A DNA stretch of 64,000 nucleotides. It comes from an uncultured Bacteroidia bacterium (lineage in GTDB: Bacteria > Bacteroidota > Bacteroidia > Bacteroidales > Prolixibacteraceae). Made by a program: the position numbers and the translations under genes. The stretch's first letter is position 1; every line of letters starts with the position of its first letter. Below the pieces are notes generated by a model, which saw only the letters and a list, made by a program, of their open reading frames with translations, did no database searches and was not told the origin of the DNA. Location: assembly GCA_903907075.1 (NCBI GenBank), contig CAIVMQ010000051.1:52193-116192 (forward strand), given 5' to 3'. This document shows, in pieces, positions 54,404 to 63,265 of the stretch.

Positions 54404-56284
54404 TTATTTTGAGACAGCACTAAACTCGTCAATATAAAAGCGGGCATTTGCAACCGGCACATCGGCACCGTTAAGAGGAGCTGCCGGAGCTTGGTTTGGG
54501 GTTTTACGGCTTGGGGTATCCCGATACGGACCGGTACGAAAAGAGATCCGCTCTACGGACTTCACAGCTTCAGCAAGTTGACCATTTTTCAACATATTTT
54601 TACCGTTAATGGCTACAGAATAACTACCAAAGAGTTTAGTATCGATCGAAATACTCAGCTCATACCACTCTGCTGATTTATATTCTTGAAGAATCACTTT
54701 TTTGTTTCCCTCAATAGCCTCAATAACTCCCTGATCGTTAAAACTTATCCGCACGGGACGATTGCCATATCTATCTGTTACATCAATATCAAGTACTCCC
54801 TCCTTGGCTTGGCCGGGGAAAACTTTTACCCTAATTTCAGCTGCTGCAGTCTCTTCAAATACCCGAATAGCTCGTGCATAATCATACGGATCTTTATCCT
54901 GCAGCAATAGGCTTTTATTGCTTGTCGAAGGAAAATCGACCACGTCAACAGGTGCCCATTGGGGAGCATAGATGTTCCATTCATCGATCGTTCCTCCTGT
55001 ATTAAGGTTATCAAATGCATCATTTACAACACCCTTAACACTATATCGTATTGGCAAAGGAATTCTACTGATCCATATATCCTCTTTATTCATACTATAT
55101 GACAGCCACATATCGTTACCAGGAGGATTGCCATTACCCTCATCAATCCCTCGCATATAGCACGGTCCAAAATCTTTCCACCTCCCCATAAAGCGACGCG
55201 GTGGAACTTCTCCCTGCACCAGTATCATAGTGTCAAATATTATTCCATCATCACTCGATGTAATAATCAAGGGATAACGGTATTCGTCCATCTCTATTGG
55301 ATTGTAGCAAAGCGCATAGCGACCATCTTCTGTTGCTTGTCCCCACATTTTACCTCCAGGCATTATTAATGTTGGAGATTTTACCGGATCGCTGAAATGA
55401 ACTCCATCGTCTGATAATGCGCACAAGGAGCGTTTCCATAAACCAACAATCTTTCCATCTTTCCGGTGGAAATAATTAAATGCTGATCCTGATTTAGCAT
55501 TCGCATAAAACCCGTCGAGGCCACGATCTTCGTCCCACCATTGCATGGTTTTAAGTTTATCAGCCAACAGGGAGCTACAAGCTGCAATAAAACCTTTATC
55601 GGGAGATTTGGTATAAAACGGATAGCTGGTATTCGATTCATTCCAGTTGGCGTGGCTGGTATATCGAATAAAATAAATTGGGCCATAAGATCCATCTTTA
55701 AAAGCCTCACGAACCACACGTCCGATACCCCCTTTTTGAAATGGGTCTTCGGAATGTCCATAGAACCCAAGGACTAACAATCGGCCATCGGGTGCCACAT
55801 AAAACCCCATACGTTGATGCATCATATATCCGTTATACCCTTCAGGGATTTTCACCCCCGGGGGAGCGATGTAGGGAGGAAAAACAACATCGGGTTTCTT
55901 CCAGGTGCGGCCATCGGTGGAGGTTGTAATCAATGTTTGTCCTGGAGCAATATGTTCATCGACAGGATTGCTTAGATATTGCTGATAAAAATGGTTGTTC
56001 CAGTAACAAAGATTAGACCCATGATTGTAAGTCCAGCCATGATCATCCGACCATTCGGGATGCCTTCTGTTTGCACGCATCGTCTGATGGCTCTCGGTAC
56101 CTATTGCATACCGCAATCGTCCTTCATGAACATTTGGATCTATGGTGACGCCTCCAACATAACGAATCGGTTCATTCACACTTCCCGTTTGGGCTGCCAG
56201 ATGATTCGACAAGAAGGATATTACGATAAAAGAAAGGATAAAGGAGAAGCAGGAAATTTTATTGGAATTAAAAGAATATATCAT
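54404..56284 (-). CDS. Secreted sialidase-fold (BNR-like) propeller protein with C-terminal jelly-roll
   Basis: A 626-residue protein with signal peptide SCFSFILSFIVISFLSNHLAAQ. Residues about 35-420 are a six-bladed propeller of the sialidase/arabinanase kind: WSDDHGWTYNHGSNLCYWNNHFYQQYLSNP, QTLITTSTDGRTWKKPDVVFPP (Asp-box-like), GLWKRSLCALSDDGVHFSDPVKSP, and LIITSSDDGIIFDTMIL (Asp-box-like). Residues about 425-620 form a beta-sandwich (DPYDYARAIRVFEETAAAEIRVKVFPGQ ... ARFYIDEFSAVS) seen in glycan-binding or lectin-like domains. It may be a glycosidase or carbohydrate-binding protein; no arginine triad of true sialidases was recognised with certainty. It heads a two-gene minus-strand operon with the polytopic membrane protein. 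Confidence 0.78.
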   Translation of the reverse strand: MIYSFNSNKISCFSFILSFIVISFLSNHLAAQTGSVNEPIRYVGGVTIDPNVHEGRLRYAIGTESHQTMRANRRHPEWSDDHGWTYNHGSNLCYWNNHFYQQYLSNPVDEHIAPGQTLITTSTDGRTWKKPDVVFPPYIAPPGVKIPEGYNGYMMHQRMGFYVAPDGRLLVLGFYGHSEDPFQKGGIGRVVREAFKDGSYGPIYFIRYTSHANWNESNTSYPFYTKSPDKGFIAACSSLLADKLKTMQWWDEDRGLDGFYANAKSGSAFNYFHRKDGKIVGLWKRSLCALSDDGVHFSDPVKSPTLIMPGGKMWGQATEDGRYALCYNPIEMDEYRYPLIITSSDDGIIFDTMILVQGEVPPRRFMGRWKDFGPCYMRGIDEGNGNPPGNDMWLSYSMNKEDIWISRIPLPIRYSVKGVVNDAFDNLNTGGTIDEWNIYAPQWAPVDVVDFPSTSNKSLLLQDKDPYDYARAIRVFEETAAAEIRVKVFPGQAKEGVLDIDVTDRYGNRPVRISFNDQGVIEAIEGNKKVILQEYKSAEWYELSISIDTKLFGSYSVAINGKNMLKNGQLAEAVKSVERISFRTGPYRDTPSRKTPNQAPAAPLNGADVPVANARFYIDEFSAVSK

Positions 56285-56458
56285 CTACTGTAGATTTTAA
56301 TAATCGGGCTGAATTATCTCAAAACTACTAAATATTTCGAATTTAATTGGATAGAGATTAGCGAATCTTGCTCTCTGATTCATCAATAGGTCACTATGGC
56401 CGACCAATCGTGGCTGCTAATTAAAACGAGTTATCGCTAAAACTTATTCGCAGCACAC

Positions 56459-57634
56459 TCAGCAGTATTTTTTTATTGCTTCGACGGCTTCTTCTGAGCC
56501 CATCGCGGCAGCTTGTTGAAAGTCGAGCGCTGCCTCATGTTGCTGACCTAGATCGAGACGTGTAAGTCCACGATAATACACCGACGCTGCATCGTTGGGA
56601 TCTAACTCCATAGCTTTGGTAAAGTCAGCTACTGCGCCGCCATATAACTTCAGGTTACATTTGGCATTACCCCGGTGCTGATAGACCAATGGATAATTTG
56701 GATCAAGCTCGATGACCCGTGAATAATCGGCTACAGAACCTCTGAAATCCTGCAATGCATTTTTCGCAAAAGCTCTACTATACCAAGCGAGAACATCATC
56801 GGATTCAAGATCAATAACTCGTGAATAATCGGCAACAGCCCCAGCATAGTCCTGAAGGTTTCCTTTCGCATGACCTCTGAGATTATAAATCAAGGTGTAT
56901 TTAGGACTTAAGGATAAGACGCTGGAGTAGTCGTCGATGGCACCACGGTAGTCATAGAGCGAATTTTTTGCCAATCCACGGTTATAATAGGCGATTACAT
57001 CCTCCGAATTTATGGTTATGGCCATAGTAAAATCACGAACTGCCCCATCAAAATCCTCGAGTGCTTTCTTGGCCAATCCTCTACTGCAATGAGCCATTCC
57101 ATCGTAAGGCTCGAGAGAAATTACACGCGAATAATCGGCTATTGCCCCCTTGTAATTACGCAGAAAGAAATTACTGACTCCACGGTTATAATAAGCTTCG
57201 ATATGGAGTGGATCAATAGCTATAGCAGCGGTATAGTCGACAACTGCACCGCGGTAATCCTCGATGGCATTTTTGGCATAACCTCTATTGTATAAGGCTG
57301 TTGCGTCTTCAGCATCGACAGCTATTGCGGCGGAATAATCGGCAATAGCCCCGCGAAAATCAGCAATAGCATTTTTTGCATTTCCCCGATTATTATAAAT
57401 CTCTATGTAGTTTGGATCGAGATCCAGGGCAAAGTTATAATCCGCAATAGAACCCTGAAAATCGTCCAGATTATATTTAGCATTACCTCTGTTGTAATAA
57501 TATTCAGATTCTTGTGGCGCAAGAACGATGGCCGAGGTATAATCGGCAATAGCACCGGTATAATCCTCAACAAGAAATTTTTCATTTCCAGTGTTATTAA
57601 AATCCGATGCTTCATTAATCTGCGCACTAACCAT
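56459..57634 (-). CDS. TPR-repeat protein with eleven tandem repeats, probably exported
   Basis: The 391-residue frame is almost wholly tetratricopeptide repeats: eleven 34-residue units of the type RGNAKxxLxDFxGAIADYxxAIxLDPxxxxAYYN, ending AMGSEEAVEAIKKYC. The repeats are also visible as about 102-bp DNA repeats. Such proteins act as protein-interaction scaffolds. The annotated ATG (57634) gives MVSAQINEAS, which looks like the end of a signal peptide. The same frame continues upstream to a stop at 57671-57673 as NQIPLLKFILLAMVSAQ, a convincing signal core, but no ATG, GTG or TTG occurs in it. Either a rare start codon is used or the original start was mutated. No partner gene is adjacent. 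Confidence 0.85.
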   Translation of the reverse strand: MVSAQINEASDFNNTGNEKFLVEDYTGAIADYTSAIVLAPQESEYYYNRGNAKYNLDDFQGSIADYNFALDLDPNYIEIYNNRGNAKNAIADFRGAIADYSAAIAVDAEDATALYNRGYAKNAIEDYRGAVVDYTAAIAIDPLHIEAYYNRGVSNFFLRNYKGAIADYSRVISLEPYDGMAHCSRGLAKKALEDFDGAVRDFTMAITINSEDVIAYYNRGLAKNSLYDYRGAIDDYSSVLSLSPKYTLIYNLRGHAKGNLQDYAGAVADYSRVIDLESDDVLAWYSRAFAKNALQDFRGSVADYSRVIELDPNYPLVYQHRGNAKCNLKLYGGAVADFTKAMELDPNDAASVYYRGLTRLDLGQQHEAALDFQQAAAMGSEEAVEAIKKYC

Positions 57635-57941
57635 AGCTAAGAGTATAAACTTTAATAAGGGGATTTGGTTCTATATACTATCATTACAATAACCACAGGT
57701 AAAAAGTTTAACCGGATTGGAAATAGCTCGTCGAATTTGAATGACAAGAAAGAATTTCTAAATAAGTTGCTTATGAACTTCCAAGCAACCATTGCATTTT
57801 AATCGACATAGTTGCCCTATTTATTTAACTAAATTCTTTGAAATACAGTGAAATTATACTATTATTGATGAGTGAAATATAATCAACATAAGATATTTTT
57901 AAACCATGATCATATGTTAATCATCACCTAATTTTTAAACC
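57635..57941. other. Divergent gap between TPR and DUF1080 genes
   Basis: About 307 bp, AT-rich. The first 36 bp continue the TPR frame and encode a signal-peptide-like segment without a canonical start. The remainder shows no gene, hairpin or full TAnnTTTG element. Confidence 0.5.
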
Positions 57942-58985
57942 ATGAAGACTATTTTTCGTTATTTGGGAATTGTTTTGGCGTCGTTGTCGATTCTTTCGTG
58001 CAATGTTAAGACTAAAGTTGAACCTGTTAAGAAAACAGAGGTCAGTGATTTTTTTGGGCAGTGGACCATTGATATCCGCGGTGGAAGTGTTGGCTGGCTA
58101 GAAGTTCGTCAGGAGAAGGACTATCTTGATGCCGATTTGCTTTGGGGCGGAGGAAGTGTAGTGCCTGTATCAAGTGTATATTTAAGTGAAGATAAAAATC
58201 TAATCGTCACACGTGTTGATAAGGTTATTCGAACTAAAGATGCAAACAACGAACCGATCCGTACCCAGATGAATACCAATTGGTTAGTCGTTCAGCGCAA
58301 AGGGGATAAGATTGTTGGGATTTTATATAATCCACGCCGGGATGGAAGTGGTGTTGACACTACCTCCTTTGTAGGGACAAAATTACCTGCTCCACCGGCC
58401 GTTCCGGATCTTACCAAGTTAAAGTTTGGAACACCGATTGCCCTTTTTAACGGTAAAGATCTTACGGGCTGGAGATTGATTAATGAGAAACAGAAGAATG
58501 GATTTTATGTTGAAAACGGACTTTTAACAAATAATCCTGTTCAAGTTGAGGGTGCACCTCGTGTAAGTTATGGCAACCTAAGGACAGATCAGGAATTTGA
58601 AGATTTCAATCTTACCCTTGAAGTGAATGTTCCAGAAGGGTCTAACAGCGGTGTTTACCTGCGTGGCATGTATGAGGTTCAGGTTATTGATTCCTATAAA
58701 AACAAGTTAGATCCTCATAATATGGGGGCTGTGTATAGTCGTATCACCCCTTCAGTAAGTGCAGAGAAACCCGGAGGAAGCTGGCAGACAATGGATATCA
58801 CCCTGTGTGATCGTCATGCTACGGTAATTTTAAACGGAGTAAAAATCATCGATAATCAGCCTATTTATGGCCCAACAGGTGGAGCAATGAAATCTGATGT
58901 GTTTTCACCAGGACCTATCTATCTTCAGGGAGATCATGGTAAGGTATCCTACAAAAATCTCATTCTTATCCCAATCATCAAGTAA
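57942..58985 (+). CDS. DUF1080 (3-keto-disaccharide hydrolase family) lipoprotein
   Basis: A 347-residue protein starting MKTIFRYLGIVLASLSILSCNVKTK, with ILSC as lipobox. Residues about 30-150 are a beta-rich extra domain (FFGQWTIDIRGGSVGWLEVRQEKDYLDADLLWGGG). The DUF1080 jelly-roll (PF06439) spans about 160-345: GTPIALFNGKDLTGWRLINEKQKNGFYVENGLL, DFNLTLEVNVPEGSNSGVYLRGMYEVQVIDSYKN, WQTMDITLCDRHATVILNGVKIIDNQPIYGPTGGAM and GPIYLQGDHGKVSYKNLILIPI. Members hydrolyse 3-keto-glycosides made by Gfo/Idh/MocA-type oxidoreductases, so a functional link with the Tat-exported oxidoreductase 19 kb away is conceivable. It is transcribed alone and closed by a strong hairpin. Confidence 0.88.
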   Translation: MKTIFRYLGIVLASLSILSCNVKTKVEPVKKTEVSDFFGQWTIDIRGGSVGWLEVRQEKDYLDADLLWGGGSVVPVSSVYLSEDKNLIVTRVDKVIRTKDANNEPIRTQMNTNWLVVQRKGDKIVGILYNPRRDGSGVDTTSFVGTKLPAPPAVPDLTKLKFGTPIALFNGKDLTGWRLINEKQKNGFYVENGLLTNNPVQVEGAPRVSYGNLRTDQEFEDFNLTLEVNVPEGSNSGVYLRGMYEVQVIDSYKNKLDPHNMGAVYSRITPSVSAEKPGGSWQTMDITLCDRHATVILNGVKIIDNQPIYGPTGGAMKSDVFSPGPIYLQGDHGKVSYKNLILIPIIK

Positions 58986-59081
58986 GGATAGAAAGTTCGC
59001 AACTGTGCAGTCCTATTAAAATTCTAATTTCTATTAACTTATAGGAATTAGATCGAGCAGCTGAGTGAGTTATTCAACTAT

Positions 59082-59126
59082 ATTACATCATAAAAGCCTC
59101 CATGACAGAGGCTTTTATGATGTAAT
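59082..59126. terminator. Perfect bidirectional terminator hairpin
   Basis: ATTACATCATAAAAGCCTC pairs perfectly over 19 bp with GAGGCTTTTATGATGTAAT around the 7-nt loop CATGACA. It lies in the 311-bp gap between the convergent DUF1080 and protease genes, and A/T-rich outer arms allow function in both directions. The rest of that gap holds no supported gene; the 104-codon ORF at 59065 starts within the hairpin and overlaps the protease gene. Confidence 0.88.
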
Positions 59127-59296
59127 GTTCAAAATTAAATTTGAAGTCATAGAAATTTATCCAATACGAATAAGGTTTTTTAATACAATACCATTAAAAT
59201 ACCAACCATTTTCCTTATCCGTAGAATGGGAAATTCCTAAAAAATTGAATTCATCCTTATTCTCAATACATAGACGATATAACTTTTATCGCCAGC

Positions 59297-60694
59297 TTAG
59301 AATCCACTTACATTCAACCTTCCTCCTGTTACACATTTACCTGAAAGAGATGCGGTTGGAGTTACAGCTGCAAGAATAGCTGCTTTTATCTGAGCAGCTG
59401 TTGAACCGGGATGCGTTGAGGCATATAAAGCTACAGCACCAGTCACATGAGGCGTCGCCATTGAAGTTCCGCTATAGCTGGCATATCCTGAAGCAACTGT
59501 CTTTTTAGACGATACCGGAACGGATGAATAGATTGCTTCTCCGGGAGCACCTAAATCGACCTTTGTTGCTGCATAATTTGACCAGCTCGACAATGCACCT
59601 ATTGAATTGATTGAAGCGACAGCAATAATATTTTCATTTGCATTTCCGGACGGATAACTGGTTGTCGATTCAGTATTTTTCCCATCATTACCCGCAGCTG
59701 CAATAAAAAGGATATTTGCGGCTTTTGCCCGCTCAATAGCGTCATAGAGTCCTTGCGAGTAGCCTCCTCCACCCCATGAATTATTCGTTGCCACAATATT
59801 GACCGGATTATTGGCGCGGGTTTTTAGATTCGTGAAATAATCTACGGCTTTAATTGCATTAGCAAGGGTTCCGCCATTGTTTCCAAGAAATTTTGCATTT
59901 AGAATCTTCACATTCCAGCAAACGCCTGCAACACCTTTGCCGTTACCACCAACTCCGCCAATAGTACCCGCTACGTGTGTTCCATGATCATCGCTAACCC
60001 CATCGAAAACAGAATTGTTATTTCCGGCAAAATCCCATCCATATACATCATCTTTATATCCATTACCATCATCATCGATGCCATTTCCGGCAATCTCACC
60101 CGGATTTTTTCCTGCATTAGCTGCAAGATCTTCATGGGTGTACATATAGCCTTCGTCAATAAGTCCTATATAAACAGTCGCTGATCCGGTATGGCCATTA
60201 GCCCATGCCTCGCCGGCATGACTGCCATAGGTATTTGTTTTTAACGGAGAGGCATCGCCATACATGCCCCACAATTTGCCATTGGTATAATAGGTGTCGT
60301 TCGAATTAATCTGGTGCGTATAAATGTAATTGGGTTCTGCATATTCTACTTCAGGAAGCCCTTTCATAGCTGTAATTGCATCATCTACTGTACCCGGCAT
60401 TGAAACTACTGCAATCCCCTGATTATCGCCTCGTCGGGTCATCTCATCGGTAAGTATCCGATCTCTGTGTTTTCCTTTAAATTTTCCAAAAACACGTATT
60501 TTGTTCGTTTCATCCACCCCCTTCTTAAACTTAACAAGTACCTCATTGGGGACCATGTCGTAAACTTGTTTCAGATTTGCGCTCTTCAGCAGTGCAGCAT
60601 TATCCTCCGGTTGAAGGAATTCAGTGTGTTTAACACATCCGGCAAGAACGATTAACATCAGTAGTGCCGAAAAAAAACTAATTTGCTTTTTCAT
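59297..60694 (-). CDS. Subtilisin-like serine protease (S8 family), lipoprotein
   Basis: A 465-residue protein with a lipoprotein signal, MKKQISFFSALLMLIVLAGCVKH (lipobox LAGC). Residues about 45-130 are a fervidolysin-like propeptide (MVPNEVLVKFKKGVDETNKIRVFGKF ... GLPEVEYAEPNYIYTHQ). The catalytic domain is complete: Asp in YIGLIDEGYMYTHEDL near residue 178, His in DDHGTHVAGTIGGVGGNGKGVAGV near 237, oxyanion Asn in NNSWGGGGY near 305, and Ser in YSGTSMATPHVTGAVALYAS near 411. It should be an active, surface or periplasmic endopeptidase. Length is minimal, with no sorting tail of the Por secretion system. It is a single-gene unit with a TAAATTTG -7 element 29 bp upstream. Confidence 0.93.
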   Translation of the reverse strand: MKKQISFFSALLMLIVLAGCVKHTEFLQPEDNAALLKSANLKQVYDMVPNEVLVKFKKGVDETNKIRVFGKFKGKHRDRILTDEMTRRGDNQGIAVVSMPGTVDDAITAMKGLPEVEYAEPNYIYTHQINSNDTYYTNGKLWGMYGDASPLKTNTYGSHAGEAWANGHTGSATVYIGLIDEGYMYTHEDLAANAGKNPGEIAGNGIDDDGNGYKDDVYGWDFAGNNNSVFDGVSDDHGTHVAGTIGGVGGNGKGVAGVCWNVKILNAKFLGNNGGTLANAIKAVDYFTNLKTRANNPVNIVATNNSWGGGGYSQGLYDAIERAKAANILFIAAAGNDGKNTESTTSYPSGNANENIIAVASINSIGALSSWSNYAATKVDLGAPGEAIYSSVPVSSKKTVASGYASYSGTSMATPHVTGAVALYASTHPGSTAAQIKAAILAAVTPTASLSGKCVTGGRLNVSGF

Positions 60695-60722
60695 GGTTGA
60701 TATTTTAATTAAATCGTCTTAC

Positions 60723-60730
60723 CAAATTTA
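60723..60730 (-). promoter_or_regulatory. Candidate -7 element for the subtilisin-like protease gene
   Basis: The minus strand reads TAAATTTG, a full TAnnTTTG match, 29 bp before the start codon. A TTTG is present 14 nt upstream, nearer than the usual 19-21 nt. Confidence 0.45.
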
Positions 60731-60876
60731 AGTCACATTCTTCCCAAAGATTCGACTTTTTGAAGAAATATTTCAATTAACATACAACTTGGAAAGGATT
60801 AGAAATCCAGGCCCTTATTTTTTTATTTTCTGCATATCAGCAAATTAACATAACATAAGTAGAATAAACCTAATTT

Positions 60877-63240
60877 CTAATTTACCAAACCTTCAATACG
60901 AACACCCCACTTCTTATTTGGCACCGGACCCATCTCGAAAATAAGGAGGCCACCTTCGATGATCTGCTGATGAGAGAGCTGGGGACTGTTCAATGGTTTG
61001 CCATTTAATTCGGCGGACTGGATATAGATATTTGATTTCGAATTGTTATTCGCCTTAATAACGAATGTTTTTCCATCACCCAGATTGATTGTAATCTTAG
61101 TAAATGTTGGGGAACCGATCGCATAATTCAAGCTGCATGGCGTAACGGGATAGAATCCCATAGTACTAAAGACATACCAGGAGGATAGTGATCCCATATC
61201 CTCATTACCACAGAGTCCACCGGCACCTGTCTTATAGAGTTTTTCGCAGATAAACCGGATATAAGATTGCGTTTTCCATGGCTCGCCAGAATAATCGTAG
61301 AGATAGGCAATATGATGAGACGGTTGATTTCCCTGTACGTATTGTCCGATAGTCCCTACTGTTCCCACATATTTAAGACCGGCTTCACTGGGGGCCATAG
61401 TAAAGAATGTATCGAGTCGTGAGTTGAAATTCTTGCTTCCCCCCATCAATTTAATCAGACCCGGGATATCTTGCTGAACATTCCACAGGTAAGGCCATGC
61501 ATTCGATTCTGTAAAGTGTCTGTTAGGCATTCGGCCAATTAGCAGCGGATCAAAGAAGGCATACCAGGAGTGGTTCCCCTGTGTGTTGGTCTCCAAAAGG
61601 CGATCGGGAGAAGGGAGAAGATCGAGGAATTTTCCATCTGCCAAACGGGGCCTCATAAACCGTGTTTCAGGATCCCAGAGATTAACATAATTTCCTGCGC
61701 GAGTCATAAAATAAGAATAGTCGTCTGTTTTTCCCATTGATTTTGCCATCTGGGCAAGGCACCAGTCATCGAAAGCAAATTCAAGTGTGCAGGAGGCCGA
61801 TTCTTTATCCAAATCTGCAGCGACATAACCAAGGGTCATATATTCCTTCAAGCCTACCCGTGCCGCACCCAGTGGCACCGGAGGCTTAGGCTCTTCTGTC
61901 GCCTTAAGTTTCATAGCCTGATAGACAAACTCCGCATCAAAATCGCGAAATCCCTTAAGATAAGCATCAACAACGATAGGAATCATATGGTCTCCAATCA
62001 TCCCCTGACTAAACCGGTTATAGATATGCAGACCAGGAACCCAGCCGTATTCCCGAATCTTAGCCTCTACCGATTTCATCAGATCGTTAACGTGATCACG
62101 GTTTATAATGGTTAATAGCGGATGTTGAGATCTAAAGGTATCCCAGGTTAGAAACGAATGGTAGAAATCGTAGCCTTTAGCGGTCTGGATCTTATCATCC
62201 ATACCGAAATATTTCCCATCAACATCCTGAAAAATATTCTGAGAAACCAGTGAGCGGTAGATTGCGGTATAGAATTTCTGACGGTCGTTTGCCGTGGCAC
62301 CTTCCACTTGAATAGCATTAAGTTCTTTAGTCCAAACTTTTCGTGCCTGCTGATGAGTTTTCTCAAAGTCCCAATGGGGAATCTCGGCCTGCATATTTTT
62401 GCGTGCCCCTTCAAGGCTGACATACGAGATGGCTAGCTTTACCAATACTTGCTCGTTATTTTGAGTATTATACTGCACAAAGGCACCAATTTTATGCCCC
62501 TGTTCGCCACTTTTCATGGGATAGATTCCACCGTCTGACTCAGGTGATTTATAGGTGTTATCAAAGGTGCCATAGTACAAAAACGGTTTACTGAAATGGG
62601 CCACAAAATAGATATTCCCATTGGTGTCAACTGATTTTCGGGACCCTTCAATAACTGTGTCGCTCACAATACTTAAGTGTGCATCGTTGTTGGCATTCTT
62701 ACCATTTATATCGTGCCCAAGATCGAGTATAATGCGCGAAAACTGGGACTTGGGAAAGGTATAGCGATGAAAAGCCACGCGCTGCGTAGTGGTCAACTCT
62801 ACATTAACCTGATAATCCAAAAGTCTGACTTGATAATATCCCGGAGAAGCTTTTTCATCGTCATGGCTATACCGGGATCGATACCCTTCATCGGGCTTAT
62901 TTTTATCCCCGGGAATAACTTGCAGCTGCTGGTGTACCGTTGGCATCAGAAGGATCTCCCCTCCACTGCCTCCTCCATGGGTATGGCTAAATCCCATAAT
63001 ATTATCGTCGGTATAGATAAATCCTTTACGATAAAGCCAGCCTTGGTTATGGGTATCAGGGCTCACATGAATCAGCGAATAAGGGACGGTGGCCCCAGGA
63101 AAGACATCTCCGTAGAAGTCGGTACCAATAAATGGATCGACACTATCAATTGGGTTGATCTCCTTTTGTGCATAGCCATAATTAGGGATACTCAAAAGAG
63201 CGAGTAGAACGGCGAACGCAAGAAAATACTTAAGTGTCAT
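60877..63240 (-). CDS. GH92 alpha-mannosidase, secreted
   Basis: A 787-residue protein with signal peptide MTLKYFLAFAVLLALLSIPNYGYAQ. It has the full GH92 layout: N-terminal beta-sandwich with DSVDPFIGTDFYGDVFPGATVPYSLIHVSPDT and MGFSHTHGGGSGGEILLMP, then the (alpha/alpha)6 barrel with SFLTWDTFRSQHPLLTIINRD near 365, SASCTLEFAFDDWCLAQMAKSMG near 485, and GLCGNEDMGSLSSWYVFSTMGFYPVTP near 690. GH92 enzymes are calcium-dependent exo-alpha-mannosidases acting on N-glycan or fungal/yeast mannan linkages; the linkage cannot be read from sequence. The barrel Glu/Asp set looks intact. It lies 25 bp downstream of another GH92 gene, so the two are co-transcribed. Confidence 0.95.
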   Translation of the reverse strand: MTLKYFLAFAVLLALLSIPNYGYAQKEINPIDSVDPFIGTDFYGDVFPGATVPYSLIHVSPDTHNQGWLYRKGFIYTDDNIMGFSHTHGGGSGGEILLMPTVHQQLQVIPGDKNKPDEGYRSRYSHDDEKASPGYYQVRLLDYQVNVELTTTQRVAFHRYTFPKSQFSRIILDLGHDINGKNANNDAHLSIVSDTVIEGSRKSVDTNGNIYFVAHFSKPFLYYGTFDNTYKSPESDGGIYPMKSGEQGHKIGAFVQYNTQNNEQVLVKLAISYVSLEGARKNMQAEIPHWDFEKTHQQARKVWTKELNAIQVEGATANDRQKFYTAIYRSLVSQNIFQDVDGKYFGMDDKIQTAKGYDFYHSFLTWDTFRSQHPLLTIINRDHVNDLMKSVEAKIREYGWVPGLHIYNRFSQGMIGDHMIPIVVDAYLKGFRDFDAEFVYQAMKLKATEEPKPPVPLGAARVGLKEYMTLGYVAADLDKESASCTLEFAFDDWCLAQMAKSMGKTDDYSYFMTRAGNYVNLWDPETRFMRPRLADGKFLDLLPSPDRLLETNTQGNHSWYAFFDPLLIGRMPNRHFTESNAWPYLWNVQQDIPGLIKLMGGSKNFNSRLDTFFTMAPSEAGLKYVGTVGTIGQYVQGNQPSHHIAYLYDYSGEPWKTQSYIRFICEKLYKTGAGGLCGNEDMGSLSSWYVFSTMGFYPVTPCSLNYAIGSPTFTKITINLGDGKTFVIKANNNSKSNIYIQSAELNGKPLNSPQLSHQQIIEGGLLIFEMGPVPNKKWGVRIEGLVN

Positions 63241-63265
63241 AGCCTGTTTTTTAGGTGTTAAGTTC

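Noticed and set aside
54397-54468. N-terminal extension of the polytopic membrane protein
   Set aside because: Overlaps the upstream gene out of frame and lacks conserved character; Met at 54396 is better placed.
56459-57634. Regular DNA repeat of about 102 bp, considered as CRISPR or satellite
   Set aside because: The periodicity is that of 34-residue TPR units in an open frame.
59065-59379. 104-codon plus-strand ORF
   Set aside because: Begins within a perfect terminator hairpin and runs into the protease gene; low-complexity translation.
62677-63207. 176-codon plus-strand ORF
   Set aside because: Antisense to the N-terminal half of GH92, which is fully supported.
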